Notes under the pieces: model-generated
What the model saw: the letters and a program-made list of their open reading frames with translations, nothing else
What the model was told of the DNA's origin: nothing
The model's database searches: none
NCBI GenBank assembly: GCA_914767715.1
Contig: OU612069.1
Location: 22,567,387 to 22,631,386, forward strand
Source: Membranipora membranacea
Lineage: Eukaryota > Bryozoa > Gymnolaemata > Cheilostomatida > Membraniporidae
DNA: 64,000 nt
Reading direction: 5' to 3'
Translations under genes and position numbers: made by a program
Shown: positions 1 through 12,182 of the stretch, piece after piece
How the letters are laid out: each line of letters starts with the position of its first letter
Position numbering within the stretch: the stretch's first letter is position 1

Positions 1-2945
1 CAGTGTCGGTATTCGAGGCGACAGCAAAATTCAAAAAGCAGTGTCGTTTCAATGATAATTTTATAAAGGTGAGATAAGGGGAGTATCACAACTTGGCTAT
101 TTATGATAGCAGACCCATGTAAACTTGTAAATCGACTAAATATGGATTTTGGAGGTTTCAAAACTATATCATCATTTTTTGATCACTTTGCCTTTTACCG
201 GCAGCGTCTTTTGAAATAAGCCCCCTATTATGCAAATTGTGTGTTGGTTTGGCAGTCAAATAAGGACAATGTTTAATAAAACCCTCACTCATGTTCAACG
301 TTCTAGTACTGCCTGTGACTTTTTGAATCAGGGAGCTTGGGCAAACTCCCTGATTTTAATAAAAGTTTTCATTCGTTCCAAGCGAGTTTCCCCCTGTCCT
401 GTAAAAGGGGGATACAAAACCTGCATCTTATTTCTTCAGGCCATTCCAAATAATTTCTTAACCTGTAATAAATAAATTGTGGATGGTTGCTTTTTGTGAG
501 GAGAGAATTTATATTTTTTTCATAACCAATATGATGAGGACGATGGTCAAAAATTGAAATGGCTAGATATAGTTCTGCATTTAAGGTTGTTAAAATAGTC
601 ATAGTTTTTGAGAAATCACCGATTTTTGACATAGCAGGAGTTCAGCAGAGTATGTTTGTCAGAATTACTATTATTAACACATAATATGATGCTCACCACA
701 CATCATCATAAAATCTTCGGATTTACCAAAACCTAACTCCAATTGTTTTTACACATTATTTGGAGTAACTTCTAGAATGTGATACTAAGAGCCCTGGAAG
801 GATGTGGACAGATGCACATAGCATTGAGAATCAAAACCTGTCATCTATTAGTCTATTAAATCTTGCCTTGTCTCTTTACCTTCAACCAAGTGTAAACTAG
901 GTTCATTCAAAACAGAATTACGGAGGAGCTGATCAAACTATTTTTCCAGAAGTATAGGATGTGTATCCTTACCTGCAACTGAAAGATCTAGCAGTGCTGT
1001 GATGGTGGTGATAATTAGCTTGCAGTCCATGTTGGTGCATCAAGTTACAACTTTGTAGGTTAGGAGTGAAGCAGTTAGTTGCAGTTGTATATTTGTCAAC
1101 AAGAAAAAGTAGAGTAAAAAATTTGGATGTTACACTGTGTCGTGTCTCATGTTTAATATGTTGTCAGATCTTGTTGCGAAATGTGTTTATACAATGATTT
1201 TTAATTAAATTATGTTGAAATTAAGGGACCGGAGATAGAATGCCTTACCCTAGAAAAGTTCTCGTAGGACGAATTATTTGCATTTTTATACAGGCTTGAA
1301 TGGAAGTAGTGGAACAATAAAATGTACGCTGTATCCTTTACCCTATCAATGTTAACTATATTTAGGTGAAATTTGTTCAGTTAGTTTCAGCAGCAGGTAA
1401 CAAACTTAAGCTAGCCTTGTTGGAATCTAGATGAGGAACAGAGAGTGGGTAGGGACTTTGCGCAATGTGTGAAAAAGACAAAATTACCATCTTGCCAATA
1501 CTTTACTCTTCCAAGGTAGTTAGTGTCACATTTTGGCTCTGCGGACGTGAGTATATCTTGTGTTTGACACACATGAGTTGCTACATCATATATGTCTTTA
1601 ACTCATGCCTTAGAAAGGTTCGGCAGTGAACAGTTTACTCCTTTTTGGTACTGTCAAAGTCTGAAGGTGTTGGTGAAAAGGCTATGAGCGAACACAATGC
1701 ATGTCTCATGAAGACATTTTGATGCTAATACCATGGACCATTTGCTTTTCTAATACCCTATTATAGCAATAATCTAAACGATTGGTAGATGACCTCAGTA
1801 CATAGTCGTTCAGACCAGACTAAACAAAATTATTAATTTATAGACCTAATATTGAACCTCACTCCATCAAAGGTTATCAGAGGTTACACAACAGAAAAGC
1901 AACATTTCTTTTGCGTGATGAAATATCTATCTCTGTCTTTTCGTTTTAGTTGCAGAAACAAGAGCACAATAAAATGAGTAAAGGGAAGTAATTAATATCA
2001 ACTACTCAACAAAGTTCAATCAACAAAGTTCACTCGGCAGAGATAACAAGACGCGGTAAAAGTGAATATTTATTTATACCCACAAAATTGGCACTACACA
2101 CAACCTGCCATCTGCTATTCAGTTCTTTTTCTTGAATACTGGTACTGCAGGTTATCATCGGCTAGCGCAGTCTCTTGATTGCTAATATGCTGGAACATAG
2201 ACATCAAAAAATAGATGTTGCCTTGTATTTGTGGTTTTTTTATTCCTTTGCAGCAATTTATTTTTCTTAAATGTATATGTTGATTATGTTTGCAATTTTT
2301 CAATTGCAGTTTGAGTTCGAGTTTAATGTGCAGATTTGCAAATATTGCATAATTACTGCGGAACTAGCTGCCAGACTATATATTGCTGTGGCCCTTCTAA
2401 AATTTTTTTCTAAACATGTACATAGCAATATCTAGTTGCAACTAAAACCGCTTTTTGTTTCCCCCACTGAAGATGCTAAGCATGAATACTTGTGGTTTAT
2501 TAAACCATTTCTGTGCCAATATACATTCTTCAGCCATTTTTTCTGCTTAGGCTTCGTTTGTGCCTTAAGATGGTCTGGTCGTGTCTTGATAGTGTCAAGT
2601 GAACAGCTACCAGGACTATTTTACAGAAGCTCATTTATGAAGAAATGCTGGTGTTGATAAAATCTTCATTAATTTATTTTTGAACAGAGCTATACTGTAA
2701 AAGTAGATGACAAGCAACGAACCTTCTGTCTAACCAAATTTTCGGAAGTCAATGTAGAACACTGTATTTAGGCCTAACCTATGTAGGCCCTAAAAACATG
2801 CCAAATCATTTTTCCATTCTATTATGAATCATTTTAATGATCTCCGCTCTCATTCTTTGTTTGCCCATAAATTGTATAAATTCACTATTACCCACACCAT
2901 CATATTTGATGCAACAAAAAACTGAAACTGAAACTGAAACTTGTA
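1..2945. other. Left-edge region without a recognisable gene
   Basis: AT-rich sequence. The open frames are short, lack neighbouring splice sites in phase, and resemble no family I know. It contains one copy of a dispersed repeat (about 68-209) and, at 2914-2941, a short CTGAAA tandem repeat that could be the tail of an old retroelement. I see nothing else. Confidence 0.6.
68..209 (+). repeat. Dispersed repeat, copy 1
   Basis: This stretch is recognisably the same as 2945-3120 in direct orientation. Both start with a GTGATATAAGGGG-like block, share 'CATG(T/A)AAACTTGTA(A/G)ATC', and end in ACCGGCAGCGT. The class is unknown; there is no coding content. Confidence 0.7.
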
Positions 2946-3120
2946 TACAAGTGATATAAGGGGGTATTGCAACTGTTTTTTCGGCTGTTTTTAGGCTATC
3001 GTTAATAGCAGTCTCATGAAAACTTGTAGATCAACTAAATCTGACATGCGTTCTCAGATTTTGGATGTTTAAAAGCCACATCATTCATTTGCACCCATTT
3101 TCCCTTTGACCGGCAGCGTA
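2945..3120 (+). repeat. Dispersed repeat, copy 2
   Basis: Second copy of the repeat at 68-209, about 30 bp longer because of a small internal insertion. It ends in the shared ACCGGCAGCGT and runs directly into the LINE remnant at 3121, so it may be part of the same element. Confidence 0.65.
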
Positions 3121-3860
3121 AATGGAATTGAAAAATAGAAGAAGGCTGCCACTGGACTAACAGCTTGCAAAAGTTACCTCAAATAACTGAATTCCAATGC
3201 CTTGGATCTACAAACCACTGGGAAAGAATGAGGGTACAAGGGAGGTGAAAAGTGTGCATCAGCAGAGCCTGCTATAAATGGAGATGTTTGACAGATTGTT
3301 CGAACGGAAAGTGTGAACGTTCTCACCTAAAGGACAACGTTATGTCCAGTGCTGTTGTATGGAGCTGAAATGAAGCCGGTAACAGATTATCTTGCACTAC
3401 TGTATTGTAATCAGGATGAAGGAGCACAAGAGAAATGTATTCATTGGAGCTGATGAGAGGAAGAAGATTGCAATTGAGAGAAAGTGATGATGAGATAGGC
3501 GGAATATCACTACCAGAATGGATCTAAAACCCTCTTCCCTCAGTGAAGGACGTTGCTAACCAAAGGATTAGATGGCACGAAGAAATCACACAGTTGTCCT
3601 CTAGTATTTCAATCATCTATTTCTAGTCATGCTCTCTTTGTATTAACACCTAACGCATCCAGCAAAAAGAGACCTGTGCAGAAAAGTAAGTCACTAACAG
3701 TTGCTAAAGAGACAAACTGTAATTTGACAGCGTCCTATAGTATCTTTTAGCAATATTCTCCTGATAAAAATATCTTTTAGTATTTGCTTTTCTGAAAGTT
3801 GGAAGGGTGGAATTGTTGGATTGGATGGTTGGTTGGAAGAATGGTTGGAATGGGATTTGG
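3121..3860 (+). mobile_element. Degenerate non-LTR retrotransposon 3' end
   Basis: Near 3341-3400 the plus strand reads LCPVLLYGAEMKPVTDY, the C-terminal reverse-transcriptase signature common in LINEs (LLYGAE-W), with stops and frameshifts on both sides. The same sequence, including the untranslated part down to about 3860, recurs inverted at about 8440-9180 and, as the 3' part only, directly at about 9520-9800. It lies immediately upstream of the secreted-protein gene at 4157. It is dead. Confidence 0.7.
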
Positions 3861-4156
3861 AAGTGGAATTAAGGTGCACATTTACTAGTGGTGAATAGCG
3901 GGCTTGTTAACCAGCGCCATCAGCCCAATCTTATTGTGCGATGACGAAATGGCGCAATCAGTAAGCTCTCTTGCTAATCCAGGTTATTGGTGCTGCTTGA
4001 GTAGACAGTTAAAGTTCCAACAACATTCTGTGGTGAAGCATTTTGCATACCATCTGGAAGCATTGCATGAGCGATTATGCTGGTATTGTAGTATTAAAAA
4101 AATGGTATAGATCTAGTCTACTTGTTACCTTTTCAGTTGTACCTCAGCGTTCGAAC

Positions 4157-7100
4157 ATGAACAGTAAGCTAAATATCGTCACCATCTCAGTGTCTCTAAT
4201 TCTTTCAGTGGCAGGTAAGGATATGATATCTATACCATACATCAAGTTTTTGGAACTTCCTTCAATAGCTCCTTCTTTTGCTGCTTGCTATCTTCATCCA
4301 CTATGCGCATGTGCGAACTGTTGAGGCATACGTTTGTCTCTGCAGCATAGGGCTTGAACTAATTCACCTAGTCTGAGTACCCAAATTGGGAAAACAATGG
4401 AAACCCACAATTTAGAAATATTTTGGCCTAAATGGAACACTGGTTTTTTGATATCTCATAACATTAAACCCTGGGAGTTGCCCTTCTTGATGGAAGGCAG
4501 CGCCACCACTGCTGTGCTGCAAAGATAGACTATGTCACAAGGCTATCCTGCAGGCAGAGTGATCTTCATCTAGTTTCAACTTGGTCAAACAATTCCTTTA
4601 TCAATATGACTGTTGGTGTTGTTGTTTTAAACAACTTTGCAATACATTTAAACATCTGTTTCTCTTTGATTGTCAAAACCCATCTGTAACAAAACCATCT
4701 CATCCACAATATCTCTTCGATGAGTTGGATTTTGCAAATTCAAAACAGGCCTTGCAGTGGTGTCGGGGAGCCCCAACAGTTCCCAATGATGTTGGAGGAA
4801 AAGTTTTTGGTGTTCGAGTAGGCCTAAAGCTCCATCATCAGCGTTAGTGTGGGTGCAACTGCACTGAATGTCCATTCAGATACATCTTTCTTCTCTTATT
4901 TCGTGTTTTTTTGGAAATTTTCTCCAAGTCTCCTTTTCAAAAGATTTTAGAACAAAAAACTTTTATTTTGAACATGCTTCCTGAAATTATTACCACATAC
5001 CCTCAAGATTGATAAGGTCATTGCTTAAAATTCACATCTCTACGGTTTTTTACTGTGAGAGCACACATTTGATTCTATTCTATGAAAATAATCCTATATT
5101 CTTGCCCAAACAAATCTCAAGCTCAGTGGTTTTCCCATGAGTGTCCATGCTTCTCCTACTTTTTCAATGGAATAGCAACAATCTGTTCTGAATTTCAATT
5201 CTCCAAGACTAAGAGGTAAGTTAATTATAATAGATTCCACCGTGGATGTGCTCCTGACAAATAAATTAAGCTCGTTTGGTGGGTGGATAGAGGAAACAGT
5301 TAGAGTTTCCCTCTCATTGTCATTCTTCTGACTCTCTCAGTCACTCTAGGAGTTGTCCAGGGCAAACTGCGCCATATTCAATGCAGGTTAATCCATCCAT
5401 CCATCATCATCATACTTGTGTTCTAGCTGGTTGTCTCAGTGAATGATGAAACTCCTATGATTTGTTGGAAATTTGCAGGCACACTATGCCTATAGCAGGT
5501 GTTTGTAATGATGAAATGAAGAAGAGTTGGTTATTCCAGATACATGATCATTTCAAGTAGGTTATCTTAGTGGGATGGGACTGGAAATTCCAGCATGGCA
5601 AATTTTAACAACTTCAATCCACCATAGCAAAGCAGTCAAAGCAAGCTAGTAAGGGGATTATCAGATGTATAATTGTTTACATTATTTCACTGTATGGGCA
5701 AGAATTATTTCCTCCCAACACCACTGAGGTCATGGTAATGTCTACTTAATTCATCAATTGACATTGTGTAACCATCCCTCACTTAAAGCGGTCACAAACC
5801 ATCTAGAAAACTTTGAAATTCAAGCTTTGCTCTTTTGCTCTTTGTTTGTCCATGCAGACGCAAAGTGTGTATACACGCCCCGAGATATGCATTAGGTTAG
5901 CTATAAGCCAATGATATTCCATGAACAAAGTTTGTGAATAAAAGGGGCGGAACATAGACCACTAAGGAAACAACTTTATCTCGTGACGACATAAGAACTC
6001 GCACGTGTGCAGAAGCTCTTAATCCAGTTGAAATCAGATACTTGAATGTAAATACTGGCCTTCGCCTTGCCATTACTTGGTGTGACCTTGAATCGTCATC
6101 CAGGTCTTGCAAAACATATTGGCTTGGTCATTTGTCTTACAAGGCTAATTCCATTCCATGTTGATATGTTTTACAATGAAGATTGACAACATTACGGCAA
6201 CTTGAAGTTTGATTGCAATTTTCAGCAATAATAACAATATCAATAAACATTTATAATGCATTCTTTTCGAATCAAATAATAATTTTTTGCTAATACAAAA
6301 TGGATATGCTGTAATTGGTTTGTTTGGTTCTGTTATAGTGTCTGTATTATGTGATATAAAGATAGAAAATATCTGCAAATTCACTTGAACTTCAATTTTA
6401 CAGCTGATAGCACATCATCTGCGGCTGCAGTGAGAAGATGTGTAGACTTTTGGACTGAAGAGGATCTATGTAAGTCACTTTACAGTTTATTAGCGAACTT
6501 CTTTGTTTTTGTATTCCCTTTTTATTTTTTCCACACTACACTTTATTTACCATCAAAATGTTTCTGTAATGACTGTACTGCAGCTCATCTGTGTATCTGA
6601 GATTGTTTTGCTTCCATTCCCTAGGTCACAGACGAGCGGTATGGTACTCCTCTGTGGTATTGCTGTCCTCTGGCCCAAACCAAGAGATGGAGGACAAATG
6701 TAAACTTGGTGTCATAAAGAAATGTGATGAACAGCCTGAAAAAATGATCAAGTTTGGAGAGCGTGTAAAAATTGTAATTAGTGGTAAGTCAGATTCTAAT
6801 TCTCTTTTAGAAATATACAAGCCTAATGAAAACCAGTCACTGTTCATTTTATTGGAGAGCATCTCGATTCCACTGATTCTTGTGCCATCAGTAGTTTCAA
6901 AAAAACATAACTGCAAATTCACATGTACTCTAATTTTACAACTGATTTTACAGTTTATGTAGCTGCAGTGAAAAGATGTAACGACTTTTGGACTGAGGAA
7001 GATTTATGTAAGTCACTATGCATTTAAATTTATTATTTTATATTCAATTCTGACAGTTTTGTTATACACTTTTGCTTGTCATCGGAATATTATTGGTAGT

Positions 7101-7327
7101 TTCTGTAGTGCAGCTTGATTTGTGTAAGTGTACGTTTATCTGATATTGTTTTGTTTCAATTTTCAGGTCACACGGAAGCTGTTTTACAGTTCTATCCTTC
7201 AATCCAAGCGAAGGTGGAGACATGTAAAAATGACATCATAAAGTACTGTGCTAAGCGGCCTTACAGAACGATATTGTTAGGAGTCTTATATACTATTTCA
7301 AATTCTGCAGAATCTAATGCTATTTGA
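4157..7327 (+). CDS. Small secreted protein with two tandem four-cysteine units (copy 1, intact)
   Basis: I do not recognise the family. Five exons join without frame conflict: 4157-4214, 6404-6469, 6625-6783, 6954-7007 and 7167-7327, all introns in phase 1, giving 165 residues. Exon 1 encodes a start methionine and a hydrophobic signal peptide (MNSKLNIVTISVSLILSVA). Exons 2+3 and exons 4+5 each encode one copy of a unit of roughly 70 residues. Each unit has AAV(R/K)RC, an FWTEEDLC block (C-x9-C), then a second pair C-x7-C about 25-30 residues on. The four cysteines suggest two disulfides in a small helical extracellular domain; that is inference. The symmetric phase-1 exon pairs suggest the unit arose by exon duplication. 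Exon 4 uses a shifted acceptor (see findings). The first intron (2.2 kb) contains repeat sequence. A damaged paralogue lies at 10032-11384. Confidence 0.72.
5110..5600 (+). repeat. Dispersed repeat that preserves an uninterrupted target site
   Basis: This intronic block matches, in inverted orientation, 11930-12182 together with 14987-15140. In that other copy the repeat is split by a 2.8-kb TIR element. Here the corresponding point (about 5252-5261, CCTGACAAAT) is continuous, so this copy shows the empty site. It includes a (CCAT)n stretch near 5392. No coding potential was seen. Confidence 0.75.
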
Positions 7328-7615
7328 GAAATATATATGCCACTATAAGATGAACTAAAAATCAGTCAATATCTATTTTGTTTTCTTTTGAGCATTTTGT
7401 TTCCATAAATAACTTAAGTTTATTTTAAATGTATAACTGTAGGCTACCAGTACCTTCTGTTGCATAGAAACATGGAGGTAGATAGCACAAGCAACCTATA
7501 ATTCACTTTCAAGTTGAATCAATTTTTACATATTGCTTGTATACCAAACTCAGTGTTGTCATAATTGAAAAAAAGAATCAGATTGGCTAGTTGAAAGCGA
7601 TACCAAAGCATTTAA

Positions 7616-8440
7616 AGAATAATTGGGCGTCAGCTATGTAGATTGGCTTGTTCCAGAACAGATCCACCCGACTGTTCCTTGTCGTAAAATTTGCATCTAT
7701 TCTGTTCCTGACTTTTGAAGGCAATGACAAAGAGACTGAAACACATATTGTTTCAACTTATCATTAACATTAAACCACTCAAAGTGAGTTGAAGACTTTG
7801 TAAACATAATCAACATCAACATTAAAAACAACTTATTTGCTGCAACTGATGATGGGCAAGAAAGCCACAACAAAATGGTAGGCATCTATGTCTTGATGTC
7901 TATGTTCAGCATCTAAGCAAACCAAATACAGGCGCTAGGCAAATTGAACCTCATTTATATTTCGATCAATCATTTTGAAGAAAATACCCGCCCAACAGAG
8001 CAAAAAGCGAATTGTTGATGTGCCAATTTTTGGGGTAAGAAAAAAATTGTCTCATACCGTATTAGGTTATATGATGGCAGAAACTCAGCTGAGTCAGATT
8101 GGTCGAGTTCCTTTTGCTGCTAGTAGATTGTATATTTATCTTCTGTACCCAGCATGAAAAGACAGAAATTTTCTTCTCCCCAGTGCAACCGGAACTGACT
8201 ATCTTCGATGAAGCCAATTTTAGTATTTGCTATAATAACAGTTGTCTTGTATGAGTTGGTGTATTGTAGGATGACAACCTCAGTGTGAAGCCCTATTGTT
8301 GAGTTGATACACAGTTTTCCTGGTTCCTTTGTCTCTACCTTAATAAGTATAAATGCCAAGCAAGATATTGGCTGGTCAAATGAAATTGATAAAAACACAA
8401 TACTCTTTTTGATCATCTTGGTTGTCGGTGAGCTTAGTGG
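7616..8440. other. Spacer between duplicated blocks
   Basis: Similarity to the downstream copy (about 11650) ends near 7615. From there to the inverted LINE fragment I see no exon with credible splice sites. The short frames have no recognisable motif. Confidence 0.5.
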
Positions 8441-9180
8441 GAACTAATATGTTACTGATTTCTCCACCCTGTGGTTGTTAGACACATACTTTGAAATCAC
8501 CTTTCAGTAAACCAATAGCCTAAGATATTTTTAATCAGGCAAACATCGATAAAGAATTACCAAGAGAGACTCTAAAATCCCAATTAATCTCTTTACTAAT
8601 TGTTAGTGAGTATCCTTTCTTTACGGGTCTCTTTCTGCTGTACACACTATGTGTTGATGGAAACAGAGCGTGCCTAGAAAGACAGATTAACCAGAGCGTG
8701 ACTGAAACACTTGAGGTAGACATCCCTTTTGTCTCTCCCATCTAATCCTGTCTGAGCATCCTCCTTCGCTGTGGGAACAGGATTTAAGATCCTTCCTGAT
8801 TGGGCTCTTCCACCTATTTTTTCATGACTTTATAGCCGACACACATTTCAAATCCGATGCAGTTGTCTTCTCATCAGGTCAAATCTCATAAAATTCTTGC
8901 TTCATGTCTCCATCTGTTTATGGTCTTCAATGATTATTCCAGAGCAGTAGCGCAATACTCTCATCTCACATACACTGGAACTTTCAACAAAATAATCTGT
9001 CCGTGGCCATATTTCAGCTCCATACAACAGTAATGGGCAAATCACTTTCAGGTTTTGACTTCTTTCAGTCTTTCTATTCTGTACCAGGCTCAAACATGGG
9101 TTTATCATGTAGTGCAGCTCAATATGTTTAAATGTAAATTTATCTAAGACTCTTTTGTCACAGGAAATAACTGTCAAACC
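8440..9180 (-). mobile_element. Degenerate LINE 3' end, inverted copy
   Basis: Minus-strand translation around 8910-9060 reads VICPLLLYGAEIWPRT followed by ESSSVCEMRVLRYCSGI. This is the typical C-terminal reverse-transcriptase tail of non-LTR elements. It is the inverted counterpart of 3121-3860, and the untranslated tail also matches that copy. It is fragmentary, with only a 91-codon frame remaining, and inactive. Confidence 0.75.
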
Positions 9181-9519
9181 CTATCCACCTAAAATCGTAA
9201 ATGAATTTGTATTTCGAGCCGCCACTGGAATCTACTTGTCACAACGCTCCAAACGAGGACCATCACCAGTAAAGTGCAAACGTATCATATCTGCATACTG
9301 TACCCAAAACAACCTCACTTAAGAGCCATCATATTATTAGACCATAACATATTAGAACATTCTAAACAGCAACCATCACTAGTAATGCTAGCCGTATCCT
9401 CATTGTACATTGTACCAATGAGTTGCTAGTGTTATCAGCACCACTACATGATGAGTACTCTGAGTAATCCCGTCATTGAATCCCTTGTACACTGTTGAAA
9501 GTGTTGTATGAAAATTATC

Positions 9520-9800
9520 ACACAAGGATTGGATGGGAAGAGGCAAAAACACAGCTGCCATCCAGTATTTCAATCCAACTCTGCAAGGACCCGTCCACTT
9601 CATTCGTAGACATGCTTTTTAGAATTGACACCTAGTGCGTGGACCAGAAACGGACCTTTACAGGAAAGTTACTCACAATCAATTGGTAGAGAGACAAGTT
9701 GTGATTATAGAGTGTCATATGGTAAAGTTTTAACAATGTTTGCCTGATTATTTGCTTCTCTGAAGGTGGGGATGATGGTCGGAATAGGCTTGTGTGAATT
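9520..9800 (+). mobile_element. LINE 3' tail fragment upstream of the second gene copy
   Basis: Direct copy of the distal part of the fragment at 3121-3860. It shares the GGATTAGATGG-like start, the 'CAGAAA-GACC' block and the 'TTTGCTTCTCTGAA(G/A)GT' block. It occupies the same position relative to copy 2 as the first fragment does to copy 1, so it was duplicated together with the gene. Confidence 0.65.
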
Positions 9801-10031
9801 AAGCGCATTTTTACTGGTGGTACATAGCGAGCGCCATCAACCACTCATTTTGCGATTTGTGCCGCTGTAGTCGGCGGTTTGAGTTCCAACAACATTCTGA
9901 GGTGATGCATTTTGAATACCAATATTAAGAGAAAGCATCGCATGAGCGGTTATGCTGGTATTGCAGTATTAAAAAGATTGTAAAAACCTCATCTACTCAT
10001 TACCTATTCAGTTGTAACTCTGCGTTCCGAC

Positions 10032-11384
10032 ATGAACAATGAGCTAATTATTGCCACCATCACAGCATTTCTAATTTTTTCAGTTCTTACTTAAATCCAG
10101 TTTAACTCAGGCACCTGAATGTAAATACTGACCATCGCCTAGCCATCACTTGGCGTGACGTTTAAAGATTATCTGTATTGGGTTGACAAACTGGGCTATT
10201 TCATTTTTTATGTTTGATTTGATTTGTAAAAAGAAGATTGACCACATTTTGGCAACTTGAAGTTTAGTAAATGAGGTCAAACTTGCAAAATATTGATAAA
10301 CATTTGTAATATATTTTTTCCGAATCAAATATCATTGTTTGCTAATAATACATGGATTGACTTTAATAGGGATGTTTGGTTCTGTGAAAGTGTCTGTATT
10401 CTGTGATATGAAATAAAAATATTGCTGCCAATTCCCTCGTACTTCGATTTTAAAGCTAAGATCAGAAATCCAGCAGCAGTGAAACCATGTATTGAATTAT
10501 GGACTGAGGACTTATGTAAGTAACAATACATTTTATTAGCATAAGTTTTTGATTTTCTTTTCGATTCTCACCTATATTATAATACTGTTATGAATGTAAC
10601 GCTGTCTATGTAGATTAATCTAAGACTGTTTTTCCATTCCCTAGGTCACAGAAGAGCAATTTATACTCATCTTTGGTATTACAGTCCTCTGGACCAAACC
10701 AAGTGACAGAGATCAAATGTAAACTTGATCGCAAAATGAATTGTTCTCAATCGCCTGACAACATGCTTAAGTTTGGAGAAGTCGCAAAAACCGTATTCAG
10801 TGGTAATTATGATTCCAATTCTATTTGAGAAATGTACATGCCATCGGAAAATCAGTCAATAGGCCTACATTTTTTTTGGAATGCATGTTGATTCCACTGT
10901 TCCTTGTGCCATAAGTAGCTATTGTTTCCAAAAAGCATTACTGCAAAGTCAATTATACTTTGATTTTACAGTTCAGAGCACAACATTTGCAGCTGCAGTG
11001 AAAAGATGTAACGGATTTTGGACCAACGAAAATTTATGTAAGTCACACTTCTTTTTATTACCAAGCGTTTTATTTTATATTCAATTCTCATAGTTTTCAT
11101 AATTCACTTTTGTTTATCATCAAAATAGTATTTGTAATTTTTGCAAAGACAAACCATGTAGTGCAGCTTAATTTGTATAACTGTATATTTATCTAAGATT
11201 GTTTTGTTTCCATTTACTAGGTCACAACTCAGTGATATTAGAGTCCTATTGCTCAGGCCAAGAGAAGGTGGGAAAATGTAAAAATGACATGATAAAGTAC
11301 TGTGCTAAACAGCCTTACAAAACACTAGAGATCAATGTATATTTCCATACTATTTCCACTTCTGTAAAATCTAATTCTATTTGA
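10032..11384 (+). pseudogene. Damaged paralogue of the secreted four-cysteine protein (copy 2)
   Basis: The same exon series as copy 1 is visible: signal-peptide exon from 10032, unit A at 10456-10515 and 10645-10802, unit B at 10972-11037 and 11221-11384. Two lesions are clear. The exon 1 splice donor is gone because the sequence after 10084 jumps straight to what is mid-intron sequence in copy 1, and a stop codon follows at once. The second exon of unit A is 158 bp against 159 bp in copy 1, and that one-base loss causes an early stop. The unit A acceptor is AAG rather than CAG. Unit B remains open to its own stop (AAAVKRCNGFW ... SNSI) with all four cysteines plus one extra, so a shortened product from another start cannot be excluded. 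Flanking similarity to copy 1 continues to about 11650. Confidence 0.75.
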
Positions 11385-11929
11385 GAAATATACATGCCAA
11401 TATTTGGTCAACTAAAAATCAGTTAACATCTATTTTGTTTTCTAGGGAGCATTTTGTTTCTATAAATACCATAATATCTGTAGGCTAGCAGTACCCTTTG
11501 TTGTATAAAAGCATGGATGAGGATAGAAACCTGAAACGACTTTTGAGTCAAATCAATTTTCACCTATTGGTTGTATACCAAACTCAGTGCTGTAATATTG
11601 AGAAGAACAATTAGACTGGCTCTTTGATAGCGATACCAAAGCACACAAACAACACGAAAAAAATTTTGGGTCCGGGGTTGGCAAGTAAAAATCTGGGGTA
11701 GAAAAGACTTGAGGTTGAGCTCATTGATCTGAGGTTGAATTCCAACTTTTTGAAAAAGGAAGAGATGTCTCCTCTCTTCCTTCACCCCACAGACCCCCCC
11801 ACAAATAGTATGATACGGAGGCCTGTGCCATCCAGGAAGTCAAGGGTCAACTAGTAATGTGTACTGATAAGTACCAAGGAGGAACTCCTTTGCATGTACT
11901 CCCTCTCAGCAGTATCATGTATGTAATTT

Positions 11930-12182
11930 GGACTTACCACCATTCTCCCTGATTGCACCATAAAATGATGTTTCAATTTCGATTTGGCTTGCAAACATAA
12001 CTTAATCTACTTAAAATAAACATGTCCTTTGGATAACCAACTCTTCTTCATTCCTTCAAACAACACCTGAATTGAATAGAACACAGTTTGGGTGGGGTGT
12101 GTGAAGTGAGTTAGAGGAATGAGACTGAGAGAGAAAAGTTTCCTCTATCCACCCACCAAACAATCTTAATCTATTGGTCAGG
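11930..12182 (-). repeat. Dispersed repeat, left half (interrupted copy)
   Basis: Inverted relative to 5110-5600. It shares AATGAAGAAGAGTTGGTTAT and GTTTGGTGGGTGGATAGAGG. It ends in ATTGGTCAGG, the 10-bp target duplication of the element inserted at 12183; the other half resumes at 14987. Confidence 0.75.
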
